Assembly (NCBI GenBank): GCA_019648995.1
Contig: BLXT01002455.1
Coordinates: forward strand, 70,749 to 90,808
Reading direction: 5' to 3'
DNA length: 20,060 nucleotides
DNA from: Plakobranchus ocellatus
Taxonomy: Eukaryota > Mollusca > Gastropoda > Plakobranchidae
A program made the position numbers and the translations under genes. The number at the start of each line of letters is the position of its first letter. Positions within the stretch are counted from its first letter, which is position 1. This document shows positions 19,842-20,060 of the stretch, one piece after another. The notes below the pieces were generated by a model, which was not told where the DNA came from, ran no database searches, and saw only the letters and a list, made by a program, of their open reading frames with translations.

Positions 19842-20060
19842 TGTGATTGGTAGTTCAGACCTCGTGACAACACAAGCCGGACGGGACTGCAGATCGGCGG
19901 GATTTTGGCTGCAAGAGGAGCACTCCTATTTTATCGCTCTTACTGAGGAGTCATGAAACTATCCTGGCGCAGTTTCTGGCGGATTCGTTGACTGCAGATA
20001 GAATATTTTAATCTCCCTACCATGGGACCTGCTGAATGATCGCAGAGAAGTGGCGATCTA
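19842..20060. promoter_or_regulatory. CpG-richer block, possible promoter or first exon cut by the window end
   Basis: Composition changes abruptly from AT-rich to roughly balanced, with about 11 CpG in 200 bases. An inverted CCAAT box (ATTGG, 19846-19850) stands at its left edge. There is an ATG in a strong initiation context, CTACCATGG (about 20020-20028), but it reads only MGPAE before a stop. Another ATG at 19952 gives a 12-codon frame. If this is a promoter with 5' leader, these would be upstream frames and the gene would lie beyond the window. It could equally be the end of another repeat. Confidence 0.3.

Noticed and set aside
6550..20060. tRNA, rRNA or spliceosomal RNA genes
   Set aside because: Visual search for B-box words such as GGTTCGAATCC and for other conserved RNA words found none; a covariance-model scan would be needed for a firm negative.
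1..20060. CRISPR array or bacterial operon
   Set aside because: No regularly spaced identical repeats with unique spacers and no gene-dense, ribosome-binding-site-led layout; introns and polyadenylation signals indicate a eukaryote.

Overview
The window looks like nuclear DNA of an animal, most likely a marine invertebrate and possibly a mollusc. It is AT-rich and mostly non-coding, with many homopolymer and AT microsatellite tracts. GT...AG introns and AATAAA signals are visible, and there are no bacterial-style gene arrays. The lineage call is an impression, not a demonstrated fact.

Positions 208-6549 hold the one strongly structured object: a decayed Mutator-like DNA transposon (MULE) of about 6.3 kb. 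Its ends are long terminal inverted repeats built from short tandem copies of the theme ACCGAAACTC. Each end begins close to GG(A)TATGxCTTTTTACCG, and the element is flanked by a direct repeat ATACAGTT, the target-site duplication expected for a MULE. Inside are three coding blocks. (1) At the right end, minus strand, lies an OTU-like cysteine-protease domain (5790-6401) with recognisable catalytic Cys and His motifs, broken by frameshifts and one stop. (2) In the middle, plus strand, lies a spliced two-exon remnant of a small SH3/Tudor-like domain (4252-5018) ending in a frameshift before its conserved tail. (3) On the left, minus strand, lies the MULE transposase (about 913-2975) with all three acidic catalytic residues of the DDE core still readable through frameshifts and stops. 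It is preceded by an acidic 19-residue tandem repeat.

The middle segment is bounded by a 30-bp inverted repeat (2967-2996 and 5700-5729, 29/30 identical). If that segment was inverted by a staggered break, undoing it puts the OTU, SH3-like and transposase blocks on one strand in one order. A second inverted scrap of the transposase core lies at 727-831. I infer an animal MULE that once encoded an OTU protease and an SH3-like protein or domain along with its transposase, then rearranged and decayed. The OTU part is comparable in idea to the ULP proteases carried by plant Kaonashi-type MULEs.

Positions 6550-20060 contain no gene I can recognise. They hold simple repeats, a cluster of CCGTAC motifs at 6718-6831, and a candidate 1-kb TA-flanked inverted-repeat element at 14900-15912. 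There is also a short exon-like patch near 18571-18612 and a CpG-richer block at 19850-20060 that may be a promoter or first exon running off the window.
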